64,000 bases of DNA from assembly GCA_002900995.3 (NCBI GenBank), contig CM035305.1, positions 3,704,467 to 3,768,466 on the forward strand, in the 5' to 3' direction. The translations under genes and the position numbers were made by a program. Positions 12,061 to 24,256 of this stretch are shown in pieces. This DNA comes from Ganoderma boninense (lineage: Eukaryota; Basidiomycota; Agaricomycetes; Polyporales; Polyporaceae). The notes beneath the pieces were generated by a model, which saw only the letters and a list, made by a program, of their open reading frames with translations, did no database searches and was not told the DNA's origin. Within the stretch, counting starts at the first letter, position 1. Each line of letters opens with the position of its first letter.

Positions 12061-12571
12061 GGAAGTCAAGGGACAAAAATGAGGTCGTAAAGGCCCCCGA
12101 AACGGGGAAAAACCATTTTAAAATTTTGGAGAACCCTTTTGTTATTTTCCCCGGGGAAGTCTTCCCGCGACCCGCTGGGCGTAAGAAAACCCCGTGGACA
12201 AACATGTTTTGAGGATTGCAGTTTAAAAAACAAAATTTGATTTTTAAGGGAGACATATTATCCCCAATTCGCAAAAGCGTTACTAGGAAGTCAGGTTTGA
12301 ATGCATAGACTGTCCCAGGGATGTTTCGTCAAGCGTCGCGAGCAGCGTTAATCCGCGAATACACTCAATCCAGACTCACGCAAAGTGGAAAGGCTCATTT
12401 TCGTTTCGACGACACCTCAATAGGTTCGGCGAAAACAGGGATGCGAGTACTTGCTCAGTATAGACGAATGAGAGGGTCCTACGAAGCAAAAACGGAAACT
12501 AAGGAAGTTATGGCCGACCAGAGCGATGGGACAGGCAAACTCACGGCAGTGAAATCATTCCTGTGGGGGGT

Positions 12572-14043
12572 CAGAGAGAGTTTGGTGATGCAGTATAAGG
12601 GGGTCAATGGAGTTACCGTTAAAGCAGTGGAGAAGGTACGCACGGAAGCATTGTGGCTTGCACTAGCTTGTACGCCGTCGGCCGAGACGTGTTCGCGAGT
12701 GCATATGTGAGCCTCACGGTCACCAGATGCGGGAATAAGGAATTGGCGCCAGACGGGAACGGTTTGGTCTCTGATAACACGAGGTCGTAAGCTTGATGAA
12801 GTCGACAGCTGACGCGACGCAAAGAGACTGATGTCGACCGTTCTCGTCGCCGTCAGTGACTCAGCGTCATCGGCCCGTGTCTAATGAACGAAACACGTAG
12901 CAGTACAGTCCTAGGCACAAGAAGAGAAACTCGCAGCAAATCGTCGGCACGAGTTAGCACGTCATTGCCGCGGCGAACTGGAAGGCGATCCGTAGTAGAG
13001 CATCGTCGTGGTGGTCATCGAACATTCATATTGCAACTCGTCGGTGTTATAGCGCAAATTGTGACCGTGAGAACGTGTATATGGTATGCAACAAACGCGA
13101 CGTGAAACAACCAACGCACACGGACGATAGGGAACGACAAGCTTCCAGCCACTGGTTCGCACGATATAGGAAGAGGGGATAGACGGGGCTGAGGCGGTGA
13201 CGGAAGGTCACGACGAGTCCGCCGATCGGAAAAGAGGTCCTTCTGCCAAATAGAAGGGGTCAGTCCATTTCCCCAGTAGTCGGTATGAAAACGAAGCTGG
13301 TTTGTTCCGTTCGAATGATCGCGGCCTTTGTACTTCTCCATGGCTGCGCAATCACGTGTACTGAGCCCAAACTCTTGACGCTAGCCCTTGCCGTTGAGAC
13401 CATGCTGTGGAGGCAGAGACGCAGGCATCGGGAGTGATGAAGATGTGAGAAGGAGGTAAGTCCAGAATGGAGAAGTGGGGATGCCGGCCGAATCGCGTCG
13501 GCTACGGATGACGTCAAGACTGCGTGTTCGTTGCGTGATATACGTTTTGATTTCCAGTAAACCTAGGGAGGTCTGACGTTGACGTATAGACTGCTCGCGT
13601 TGTTGGAGATAGCACCGAGCCCAAGCGAAGGATGAGTCTCCAAGTGTTCGTAAAGGGGTTCGAATTGCTTGTCGGAAACCATATATTCCATGTCGTTAGG
13701 AAAACCACGATTCGTGGGGCACGAAAAAAGTACAAAGCGGTAAGATCCAGATATGATCGCACCGTATTACACGGAGGATAGAGTTGAAGCATGGAAGGTC
13801 CGTGATGGAATTGTCGCACAGAGTGTTTGGTAGCGGATTTTCAGAGTCAAGGCGACCATTTCGAAGTGACGTCGAACATGTCATGCGAAAGATCAAGAGT
13901 GCTTTAATTTCTGCTAGAGTACAGACGACGAAGCAGGACGTCATCCGGCATACTGTGCTGTTTGATGAGATTCGTTCTGTACGACGGTGGATTACTTACC
14001 GATCGAAGGGCCTATCAGGAAGCGGGTTGAATGACTGCTTCAT
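12572..14043 (-). pseudogene. Indel-damaged copy of F-box/NTase-like member A
   Basis: Corresponds to the open gene at 3350-4826 (start codon equivalent at 14043) but is broken into several short frames by single-base indels. It lies immediately right of the N gap. Probably the same locus read with poor accuracy. Confidence 0.75.
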
Positions 14044-14929
14044 TGCGAAGACGACTTTGTGGGCGAAGCAACTGATGACCGTATCCGAAATTTCGACAGG
14101 TGTAAGCAATAAGACTTGACGAATCAGGTGGGTGTGCGGTGAGACGCATTGTAGGCTTGTAGAGCGGGCCAATGAGGACATAAATAAGGATAGCGCACAC
14201 AAGTTGCCCTCGACGCAAGTTGGAATCCCATCGCGTATTGTTGCGATACACATGAGAAAGGACCGGTGGGTAGAACGGCCCGTTCACAATAACGTACGTG
14301 TCGGACATGCCTGTTTAGGGTTTGTGTCCGAGAGAATGTGCAGATGCGTTAGGAACCGAATGCTCTGTCCGTATGTCAGCCGAAAACGGTATATGGAGTG
14401 TGCTGCGCGTAATGCATCGCCAATGATACAGTTCAACTGAGAGACAGAAGAGGGCAGGACCGCAACGGCTCCACAATCATGGGAACATGCTTGACGTTCA
14501 CATGAACAATGGCCGCTTGCCTCGCAAACAAAGCGGTCTGGTTCCAGAATCAGCATGCCAGGGCGAACAACAGCGGCCGATGAGAACCGCCCACAACGGG
14601 TTTTGCTAGCTAAGGCCGTGCAGCAACATGTTGTGCGTATAGTCTGCAGACCGGAGAATGGCGCATTGCGGTAGGTTTTGTCTGTGGACTTTGTTCGTGC
14701 CATAAAAATCTGACCGAACAGCTGAGTGGCTTTTAGTCAGCCATAAGTTGCAAGACCGTGACCTTGTTGTCTCGCAGTTAAGAGACGATGCCTAGATAGA
14801 TGGAGCACCTGTCATCGCCTCCGACGTTGATGTGTCTCCATAAAGCCAAGACGGCTAAAACAATGTCAGCTACATCCATACTACCGACAAATAGAAGTCA
14901 CTGTGGTCTGGGCGTCTTTAGAATACTCC

Positions 14930-15440
14930 GTTCGTGTAGAGAATTATAGGCTGAGCGGGCAGGTGGTACGGGTATGGCTCGACTAGCTGAGGATCAATTC
15001 AAGAACGCTATTCACTGGCTCCGCTGGTGGATTTGTGTCCAAGCATACTTACCTGGAATGAAGCCACGAAAATTTTGTTCGTTGCTCACGAATGAAACAT
15101 AGCAGTCATGTGCGTGCGTATCGTGAGAGATAGGAATGGTCCAGCAGATATACGGCGTCTGAAAATGACAAGTTCAAGGGGGACTACGCTGCCGTGAAGG
15201 ATGTATACAAGCGAAGTCAAAGTACTCGTGCAGGAATAAGGAGACATCGACGGGCGGTCGGATGACGGGTACAAGGGTAGCGATTTCCGTCTTAACTTCA
15301 GACCGCACGATGGTATCCAGCGGGGGAGTGTGGAATTCCAGACGTGTCTTCGTACGTTCAATGGATAGTAGGTAGTCTGCAATACGATAGACCAGATCAG
15401 ATACGAGCGTAATTGAATGTAACGAGACAAAAAGAGCATA
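14930..15440 (-). pseudogene. Indel-bearing copy of the small three-exon protein
   Basis: Matches 5702-6240 with several single-base losses that break the exon frames, for example around 14940-15070. No independent information about function. Confidence 0.45.
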
Positions 15441-15572
15441 CAAACGAACAGGCAATACGGTCTTCATAGGTCGAATCGCCTAAGTTCTACCAGCCCGACA
15501 CGTTCGTACGATCTAACTATGGTCCAAGCCCGACCGCGTCCTCCGCACCGCTCGTTGCTGCCAGTCAATGCC

Positions 15573-16534
15573 TCACGGCCTCCGATGTCTCCATCTGGGG
15601 CCTGTCGAGGCGTGCACACTCATCCCGTCGGTGTCATCTCCTGTTTTGCTATCCCCAGTGCTGACGTGGATTGGCATGCTTGATTCGAGGTCCCACTGCC
15701 ACATGTTGCCGTCTACACCAAAGTCGATGCAGCGTTTAGTCGGTAGGGCAATCATCGAGACGGTCCTAATCCGGCCCTCGAGAGTCCGCAATGTGGGCGT
15801 GGAGACTGGACAACAACGTCAGTCGGCGTTGCGAGTAGTTGAAGCCAGGGTGCAGTGTACGTACGGCATCACACGGGCGTCATCCACGCTGGTGTTGGGG
15901 ATGGGCTACAGACGAGGATGAGTTGGACGACGTTGACGGGGAGCAACGTGTTGTTGTTGAGACAAGGACATTATTGAACGCACGATCAGTGAGGAGGAGG
16001 TTTTGCCACGGAGCGAGTCTGAGGCACTTACCGTCGCTATGGGTGTTCGCCACGCGCACGACCTTCTGCCCCACTGCTAGCACACGGTGCGCATCTTGAT
16101 CTCGGTCAATCGAGCCCGCAGTATACCAATAGCGCGTGTCGAGCGCGTTCTGGCTCCATGCAATTTGTCTCTGAGCTTTGAGATGACGACATCAATACAA
16201 TAGTATAGGGGAAAAACGACTTTGTATGTGTCGACGTATGGAGTGGAGAGGGCGAACAAAGTGGAATAGGAAGCTGTGAACGATGAACGTGCATTTGTGC
16301 GTGTAACACAGTCAAAGTGGGCGCTTGACGGGTAACTGCAGTAACATGAACGCCATGTCCAAGGAGCAATGCAATGTCGGTCAAGTCAGACATCCAATGT
16401 TAGATGAACACCGGATACGGATAGAGTCTACCGGGAGACGAACCTTTTGACGTCGAAACATCTCTTATTCCGTTAAACATGCCCTTTAGTTCGCCCGAGG
16501 CAGCACTGGGAGAGCCCATGTCGGTTGCGGCCAT
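15573..16534 (-). CDS. Second copy of the WD40-repeat protein gene
   Basis: Matches 6365-7334. The last exon reads VDGNMWQWDLESS as in unit 1, with a changed C-terminal stretch (TGPRWRHRRP) caused by an indel near 15605. The middle exon reads on as MSDLTDIALLLGHGVHVTAV because two bases present in unit 1 are absent. One of the two versions is wrong, or they are two alleles. Confidence 0.4.
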
Positions 16535-17128
16535 GGCGTTGTGACGCCAGATGTCGGCGAGAGCAAGAGTCGCAGTTGGAGGGGTAGAGGATGGGGGCCG
16601 AGCTTAACAAAACGCCCAGCCGTCACGCAAAAATTGCATGACATGTCGCGTGACTACTTGTGACCATAACGGTACTCGCCATGGGCGTCTGGGAAGCGTT
16701 GCAACTTCTTCCTGGTTTTCTGAGCCTCTGCCGACAGTTAATGCCCTCGTATTCGCAGGATATATTTCTTGTCCTCCAGATCGGACAACAAGGCTGAGCT
16801 GTCTGACGACCAACTCGGGCAACAATATTATGGAGGCGTAGATGCTTTTCACGCTCTGCGTGTCGCGCGCGAGGGCGCGCGAGGTGTGGTAGGACATTGG
16901 GGCCGACTCTAGTCGGTCCTCGGCGCTGAACGTAAGTGAACGAACCGGCTAGCAGGGGCCTAGCTGTCGGCGGCGAGGCGACGCGCACAGCGAGACGGGA
17001 ACAAATGTGTTCCTGACAGCGTCGCAGAGGCAAGCCGTGCGTTTCCCTCATGCTACGGGACCACTGCAATCTTGAGTGACGTCGACTACAGTTCGTTGAC
17101 AGCATAATCATTTCACTTTTGCGGTTGA

Positions 17129-19534
17129 CACAAGCTGTGGTAAGGATAATGTATTATTTACCGGAGATAGCCTGGCACTGCAATGCAATATAAACCGACT
17201 CTGCTCGTAATGTAATACGAAGCCCCGGATATAATGCCCGGAGTTCCCTAATATAGTAGGCAGCCTCCGGAGGGCCTGTTATCAGTGCCCGGGCTGGCGC
17301 TTTTTTGCTTATCAGCTTAGATAAGGCCCCGGGGGCTTATCTGCCATCACTCTGGGGCTTCCCCCATCAATACTCACCTCCCATCAGCCACCCGGGCTCC
17401 TCCTGCCCTGCCACTGCCCAATATGGAAGGTGCTTGGGTGCCTGCACCTGGGCACCTTCCCCTTGCTATATCTCCCTCAATTCTGGACCGTTTTCCATGA
17501 TCTTAGGTGCGTTCTGATCGCGTTTTCAAGGCGCTTCTAACGCGCCTAATGCGCTGGTGTAATATGGTATACTAACATATACATACAGGTACCTTTGGTC
17601 GCTCTAGGGGCCAGTAAATGGGCCATAGCTCGGGCAGTTTTGGACGGAATAGGACGATCTTGGGCGCGTTTTGCTCGCGTTAACAACGCGCACAGAACGA
17701 GCCCAAGATCGTCCGATTCCGTCCAGCCGTTCCTCCGGTACATATACCCCTTCCTCCTCAGGAACAGGGTATTGGTATCTCAGGAACGGCTGAACCGTTT
17801 GGGACGCTCTTTGGTGCGTTGGGTAGGTACTGTATAGTGGTATCTGGCCGCACCATTTGTTTGGAGGTATCTATCCTACAAAATATACTACAGTGCGATC
17901 AGTTGGCAGCCCCACCACCCTTGTATGCCCCATATCTCAGCAACCGCTTGACGGATTTTTTTGCCCGTCATACCGCTGGAAAGCTGCTGCTCACAGCTTT
18001 CTAACGAGCCCAAGAACGTCCCAGTACGATCACTGGAACCTTCGGAGTGCCTACCTCCTCCTCCTGCTCCCCTCCCCACCACTGTTCAGCCCATATCTTG
18101 GGTATTCCTTGACGGAATCATGTCGTCTTTTTTGCGTTGCATATTACTAGCTAGCAGCTATCTTTGTACAAGGTATGACATTTATCAGCCATTTGGATCA
18201 AATGTCATTCCCTTATCAGTGTTCACAAGAATCCTCCCCTCTCGAGTTTTTTGTAGCCTCCCGATAGTGGAAGTATATACACAGCTGACTAGCCACAATT
18301 CACAGCTTTCCAACACAAAAAAAACCAAGCTGAACGGACAACAACCTGAGGAGATATTGATTGATGATTGTTGACAGCCTTACTGCAGCTGTGCTAGCCT
18401 TCGGAAATGGATGCCACAGCTGTCAGGCAGTCTTGCACCGGGCCAAGGCACCTTCATTGGAGTGTATTGTACATATCTTGATATAAGTGAACTGTTCTGT
18501 GCACAGAGGACTGACTACATAGCACACAACACAAAAAAAACGACATGATTCCGTCAAGGAATACCCAAGATATGGGCTGAACAGTGGTGGGGAGGGGAGC
18601 AGGAGGAGGAGGTAGGCACTCCGAAGGTTCCAGTGATCGTACTGGGACGTTCTTGGGCTCGTTAGAAAGCTGTGAGCAGCAGCTTTCCAGCGGTATGACG
18701 GGCAAAAAAATCCGTCAAGCGGTTGCTGAGATATGGGGCATACAAGGGTGGTGGGGCTGCCAACTGATCGCACTGTAGTATATTTTGTAGGATAGATACC
18801 TCCAAACAAATGGTGCGGCCAGATACCACTATACAGTACCTACCCAACGCACCAAAGAGCGTCCCAAACGGTTCAGCCGTTCCTGAGATACCAATACCCT
18901 GTTCCTGAGGAGGAAGGGTATATGTACCGGAGGAACGGCTGGACGGAATCGGACGATCTTGGGCTCGTTCTGTGCGCGTTTGTTAACGCGAGCAAAACGC
19001 GCCCAAGATCGTCCTATTCCGTCCCAAACTGCCCGAGCTATGGCCCATTTACTGGCCCCTAGAGCGACCAAAGGTACCTGTATGTATATGTTAGTATACC
19101 ATATTACACCAGCGCATTAGGCGCGTTAGAAGCGCCTTGAAAACGCGATCAGAACGCACCTAAGATCATGGAAAACGGTCCAGAATTGAGGGAGATATAG
19201 CAAGGGGAAGGTGCCCAGGTGCAGGCACCCAAGCACCTTCCATATTGGGCAGTGGCAGGGCAGGAGGAGCCCGGGTGGCTGATGGGAGGTGAGTATTGAT
19301 GGGGGAAGCCCCAGAGTGATGGCAGATAAGCCCCCGGGGCCTTATCTAAGCTGATAAGCAAAAAAGCGCCAGCCCGGGCACTGATAACAGGCCCTCCGGA
19401 GGCTGCCTACTATATTAGGGAACTCCGGGCATTATCCCGGGGCTTCGTATTACATTACGAGCAGAGTCGGTTTATATTGCATTGCAGTGCCAGGCTATCT
19501 CCGGTAAATAATACATTATCCTTACCACAGCTGC
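17129..19534. mobile_element. Fold-back (long-TIR) element, clean copy
   Basis: Arms 17133-18133 and 18532-19532 are inverted copies of each other, with about 400 bp between them. TGCGGTTGA occurs as a direct repeat at 17120-17128 and 19535-19543. Within each arm a shorter hairpin is visible (near 17642-17725, GGACGATCTTGGGC against its complement). No transposase is encoded, so it would need a partner in trans. The extreme ends of the two arms differ by a few bases, so the exact boundaries are uncertain. Confidence 0.75.
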
Positions 19535-19672
19535 TGCGGTTGATACTATGGTGCATCACAAGCTAATGAGCCTGAACTCATTCCGTACGGATTATGCATA
19601 CATCTAGGTGTGCCGAACCTGCAGCCCTGTGGGGGTAGACCGCACTACTACTAAGCTGGTACGTATGGGAGG

Positions 19673-20798
19673 CTAGTCTTCCCCAGTGGTGTCTATGTCT
19701 GACTGAAATACGACAGAAGAAGTAAGCTCAAAAGGCATCAACAGATCATCCAACTGGTCGCAGTGCATGTGGCACGTCCCTTGGCACGGTAAACGCCACA
19801 TGGTCATGATCCCGTAAGGTGGAGCGGAAATGGAGCGCAGATGATCGTAGTTGACACCAAGTACATCCACGAAGCTGACAAAGCTGTCTCTGTCTCCAAA
19901 ATACCTCGCGCGAAAGGGGCAAGTTTGGCAATGGGTGGTTAACGATCGTTGGAGATCGTTCTCAGGCTGAAGAAATGAGTCGGGTTCTGCAGGTTGAAAG
20001 GTGTTCCACCACTCTGACGGAGCGGGAGGGAAAGAGAACCCGTGGCTTTCAAGCCAGTCGTTAAACACCAGGTCGGACAATCCTGCCACGGCAAGACGCG
20101 CATGCGACACGATGGAACGACGGTTCATCGTTAGGGAAGGATATGCTGCTGCGAAGCAATGGGCTGTGACGAAAGCGAAGCCGGCAGATGTAGGAGAGCA
20201 AGCCAGGGCGTGGCATGCAGATATGCTGGCAGAACCATGGATGAACATACTGCGCCCTGTATCGAGGCACAACTCGATGGTGTGGGTGATGTGTCGCGAC
20301 TCCGCGAACACAGGAAAGTGAGCCAAGACGTTGAAGGAGGTTTCAAAGCCGTTGAGACCGGTGGAAGAATGAAAGTCGTCCAGGAATTTATGGAACCACA
20401 GGTCGCCGAGATAGATGTCGATAGTGTCGGGGACCACGGTGGGGTCTCTGAGGAGATACGCGATGGCGAATTCACCTGATAACAAGGCTCGGCATTCAGT
20501 CACGAGGTCCATGAATGCGTGTGGATTGGGAACGAATGGAACAAGTAATTTGATCAAGTTGGTTCGAAGTTCTTCGCAGGCTTCGGCGTAATTGAACCGG
20601 CACGTAGCCCGCCAACTGAGAAGTGTCGTGAGGTCCATCCGACGTAACAGTGCGAGACGTATTGTGGGAGATTGCCTTGTCGAACAATAAACATAAGAGA
20701 TAATGCTGCAGCTGAAAAACTCACCTCAAGCGCGGGAGAAACTTGCACAAGATTTCAGCGGAATGGTACGGTTGTCCAGAGTCAGGCACCAGCACATC
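19673..20798 (-). CDS. F-box/NTase-like family member B
   Basis: The main exon is 20675-19673, preceded by a 49-bp intron (20724-20676, GTGAGT...AAG) and an exon that reads AEILCKFLPRLR across the junction. The joined protein gives an F-box-like start (FLPRLR...LLRRMDLTTLLSWRATC). Then follow GEFAIAYLL and TIDIY, AYPSLTM, and YFGDRDSF, all shared with members A and C. The first acidic residue of the DxD of member A is replaced by T, so catalysis is doubtful. No ATG was found in the upstream exon; another 5' exon is expected beyond 20798. The C-terminal part is Cys/His-rich (GTCHMHCD). Confidence 0.68.
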
Positions 20799-21129
20799 CT
20801 ATAGGAGATGGAAGGGATATATGTTCCAGAAGGAGCGTGATCTGAGCACCGGCAATGTGGCAACAGCCTGTGAAATGCAACGCACCATTTTGTATAGTGA
20901 AGGAAACACGGTCCTACTACTCCCGTTGAAGATAGAGGGGCGAGTGTTTATTGGACAACCTGCGATCTATGTCTCGCACGGTGGTGAGATTTGTGTTGAG
21001 TCTGCAAGAATAGTTGATGCTGGTGCGAGAGGGGGCGTTATCAGACGAGATCGTATGGGAGAGTTACGAGCTGGCAATGGGGTGTAACCGTGTATATAAG
21101 CTCCGTAAATTCCCATGAACCATGCAATG

Positions 21130-22082
21130 GTATCTGATTGCCAGTCAGAACACAGTCGGTTGAATGAAAATCCGATCTGCATCCCATGCTTGATTGCAGC
21201 CGAATCAGCCGATGTCCAATGCTTCCCAGGAAACAGCATAAAAGGAATGTCGTCTTCCATTAGAGTGGCGATAGAGCAGCAAGAGAGCCTCGTACCTACT
21301 ATCATCTCCTCACAATGGACCATCCAGTCAAGAGCCTACCTATGAAGACAGCAAATATCAATCATGCAGTAGTACTCAAGCCCAAAGGTTCGTTTACAAT
21401 CCCAATTCAGCTGGAGATGTCCATAAAATCAGTTCAACAGGCTTTGAAAGAGTCATTCCAGCTCTTACCATTTGTGTTAAACCTTAGTGGCTTCGATCTG
21501 TCAAAAGAAAAGAAAAGGTTACAGTTCATCTACACGAGTTGCTCATAGAAAGCTGATCAGACCTTTAGCAGGAAAATTGACAACACACGTGCAGCACCAT
21601 CGAATTTCGAATCGAACATCGTGGATGTACAGATACAGATAAACGTACAACATTTTTGCTTGAGAGGGGTTTGAAAGGGTTTAGAGTTGGAGCAAAATTG
21701 AATCATGCCTTTAGGACCAGTAGCTGGCAAACATATAGTCAGGATAATATACAGACACATTTTAAAAGATTTGAGTGAAATGTGCATAGGCTTCACCTCA
21801 TGATTCCATGTGCGTGAGGAACATCATGTGGCAGGGAAAGGCATACACTGATGCAAAATTGTTTTGGAGGTTTGGAGGATGTCTTCAACATATTTATAGA
21901 TCAGTAGGACTGAAGAGGTTAATGTACGAAATAAAACACTCCCCTGGTAGGCAGCGATTTGGCTGTTTACCCAATTAAATCTTTCTAGCGACCAAGCTTC
22001 AACTCAGGCAGGTATGCACAGGAGCAACCTACACGAACACCATAATTGAGGTAGAAATTGTAGGAAGACGTACCTGGCAACA
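21130..22082. other. Non-coding interval between unit 2 and the chromovirus
   Basis: Short frames only (for example 21315-21548). No motif or splice structure was found. Composition shifts to AT-rich and CpG-poor against the flanking gene-bearing DNA. Confidence 0.5.
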
Positions 22083-22087
22083 ACGCG

Positions 22088-22547
22088 TGTTACGACTGGC
22101 TGTCGAGTAAGATCAAGGAGGAGGCTTATGAGACGAGCAAGGGCGTCGACGAGCACTTGTGCAGCGAGAGCGGAGCAGGGCTCGACAGTCAGGCTGGAGA
22201 CAAGATGTATTGAGCGAGTAACTAACGAGCGAGAATACAGTGAGGCTTACCTGGAGACAAGAGGTCGAAACTGAGGTCTCCAGGTAGCAAAGTACAGGTC
22301 TTATATACATGTAGCGGACAATGGGAACCGGGGACAATAGGTAACTATGGACACGGGAACCAGTGGAAGAACAATGGTATGTAGTACAATGACGACGGAA
22401 ACAATGGGTGACAGGAGTTATTGTACTGCGAGAACAGGGGACGGGTTTGCTAAACAACGGAGGACAATAAGGACGACACGGGAGGCAAACAGTCCGAAAA
22501 GGGAAAGAGAGACGCCGGGGTAGGCGCCGAGCGTGCCGTTCATGACA
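22088..22547 (-). repeat. 3' LTR of element 2
   Basis: Reverse-strand TGTCATGAAC...CGTAACA, 460 bp, nearly identical to the 5' LTR at 28171-28629 and to the LTR at 1550-2008. A purine tract lies inside the element next to it (about 22550-22560 as pyrimidines on the plus strand). Confidence 0.95.
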
Positions 22548-22573
22548 ATACCCCCCTTCTAAGGATTGTGTCC

Positions 22574-24256
22574 TCACGATCGAGTCTTCTTGTTGAGAGG
22601 GCCAGGAGCGTCGGGATGTGTCGAATGAAACTTTTGCAGCACTTTTGGCGCATTTGCTAGATCCGACACGTCTTCCCAGCTATCGTGTTCAGGGCCCCAG
22701 CCCTTCCAGTGAACAAGATACTGCAGTTTCTTCCACCGCCCATACCGACGCGACTCTAACACTTCCTCTACTTCGTATTCTTCCTCTCCTTCCACTTCAA
22801 GAGCTGCAGGTTCAGGGGGATGCCGACCGGGAAGTTGGCTTTCTTTGTGCGGGTGTAGGAGTGTCACATGGAACACCGGGTGGAGCCCCATGTCTTTGGG
22901 GAGCTTGAGCTCGTAAGCCAAGTTGCCCACCTTGCGCTTGACAGGGTATGGGCCAGCGTACCGGTCCACCAGCTTCCGAGAGACTCCTGGGACACGGAAG
23001 TTCCTCGTGTCGAGCCACACCTTCTGACCCTCCTTGAACTCTGGAGCAGCGGAGACATAGCGATCGTAGTACTCCTTCATCCGCTCTGCTGCCAGGGTTA
23101 AGGCTGAGGTCGCATCCTCCCTTGCCTGCCACAACTCCTCTCTTCGTTCATCCGCCGTGGGCACCGTGGTGGATAGCATCGGAACGTGGAACTGAGGTTC
23201 ATAACCGTACATGAGGTAAAACGGCGAGTACCCTGTGGATGAATGTACGCGCGAGTTGAAGCAGTATTCTGCTGTTGGCAGCCACTTGACCCAATCGTCG
23301 CGGCGCCTTGAGCAGTACATCCGTAGGTACGCCTCTATCTCCTGGTTCCATCGCTCCGACTGTCCATCCGTCTGTGGGTGGTAGGCTGTGGATAACGCGC
23401 TTTCTATGTCGAGGCCTTTAAGGATTGCACGGAAGAGCTTGCTAGAGAACTGGGGCCCCCGATCGGAGATGATCTTTCGCGGGAGTCCATGTAGACGGAA
23501 CCATTCTCTAATGAAGTTGTCTGCAGTCCCTTCCGTGTCGATCTCCTCGGTGCATGGAATAAGGTGAATCATCTTTCCATGCCGATCAGCAATAAGCTGG
23601 AGCGCGTTGTATCCGTCCACCTCCGGTAGTCCAGTGATGAAGTCACAGGTAACTACTTGGCCTGGGCCATCTGGGATCTCGTTGGGTTGAAGGGGACCGT
23701 GTGGCTTAGCATGTGAAGTCTTGCCACGGCGACAAGTGTCGCAGGTCTCAACGTAATCCTTAATGAACTTTGCCATGCCCGGCCACCAGTAGTTCCGTGT
23801 AACCAACTCCACCGTCTTTGCCTGGCCAGGGTGTCCAGCAGGCGGGAGGTCGTGGTGAATGCGCACTATCTCTGCTCGGAGCGCGTCGTCTTTGGGGACA
23901 TAAACTCGGCCGCGGTAGAGCAGCAGGCCTTGTTCTGTGTTCCAGTCCACCAAATCGTTCTGTAGGCGTGCTGGCCCTAGCTTATCGAGCTTGCTGAGTG
24001 CCTCCGTGACCTCCTGCTCACGCTCTCCACATTCTCGAATGCGGCGGAGCAGTGCCTTCTCTGGTACCACTGACATGTGCCCTCTCTTGGCTGCCAGTAC
24101 TCGGAAGCGATCGGGTTGCAACATGACTCGGTTCAGGTTGTCATCGGCGTCGTCCTTCTGGTGATCAGGCCTGCGCGACAGCGCATCTGCCCTACATTGG
24201 AGGTGCCTGGCTTGTGTGCAATGACAAAGTCGAACCGCGACAGATAGAGAGCCCAA
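22574..24256 (-). CDS. Integrase with C-terminal chromodomain (element 2 pol, 3' part)
   Basis: An open frame of 560 residues that inserts element cDNA. It contains the H2C2 zinc module (HH...CDTC), the DDE core (VTCDF, ISDRGPQF, and the SERWNQEIE glutamate) and, at the C-terminus, a chromodomain with YLVHWKGW and DSWEDV. This frame is a fragment of one Pol polyprotein; it is separated from RNase H by a one-base shift near 24195. Its first residues come from the RNase H end. It is the intact counterpart of the broken copy at 1-1523. Confidence 0.93.
   Translation of the reverse strand: MGSLSVAVRLCHCTQARHLQCRADALSRRPDHQKDDADDNLNRVMLQPDRFRVLAAKRGHMSVVPEKALLRRIRECGEREQEVTEALSKLDKLGPARLQNDLVDWNTEQGLLLYRGRVYVPKDDALRAEIVRIHHDLPPAGHPGQAKTVELVTRNYWWPGMAKFIKDYVETCDTCRRGKTSHAKPHGPLQPNEIPDGPGQVVTCDFITGLPEVDGYNALQLIADRHGKMIHLIPCTEEIDTEGTADNFIREWFRLHGLPRKIISDRGPQFSSKLFRAILKGLDIESALSTAYHPQTDGQSERWNQEIEAYLRMYCSRRRDDWVKWLPTAEYCFNSRVHSSTGYSPFYLMYGYEPQFHVPMLSTTVPTADERREELWQAREDATSALTLAAERMKEYYDRYVSAAPEFKEGQKVWLDTRNFRVPGVSRKLVDRYAGPYPVKRKVGNLAYELKLPKDMGLHPVFHVTLLHPHKESQLPGRHPPEPAALEVEGEEEYEVEEVLESRRYGRWKKLQYLVHWKGWGPEHDSWEDVSDLANAPKVLQKFHSTHPDAPGPLNKKTRS

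Larger units (their letters stand above)
12061..21129. repeat. Unit 2 of the ~9.1 kb duplicated sequence
   Basis: Begins at the point matching about 2885 and runs past the point matching the end of unit 1 (11960). Indels against unit 1 are dense from 12061 to about 15400 and then become rare, the reverse of unit 1. The clean versions of the fold-back element and of the second F-box/NTase-like gene are here. Confidence 0.85.

Noticed and set aside
10490..14043. Extra F-box/NTase-like paralogues
   Set aside because: They are the low-quality copies of members A and B beside the N gap, not independent genes.
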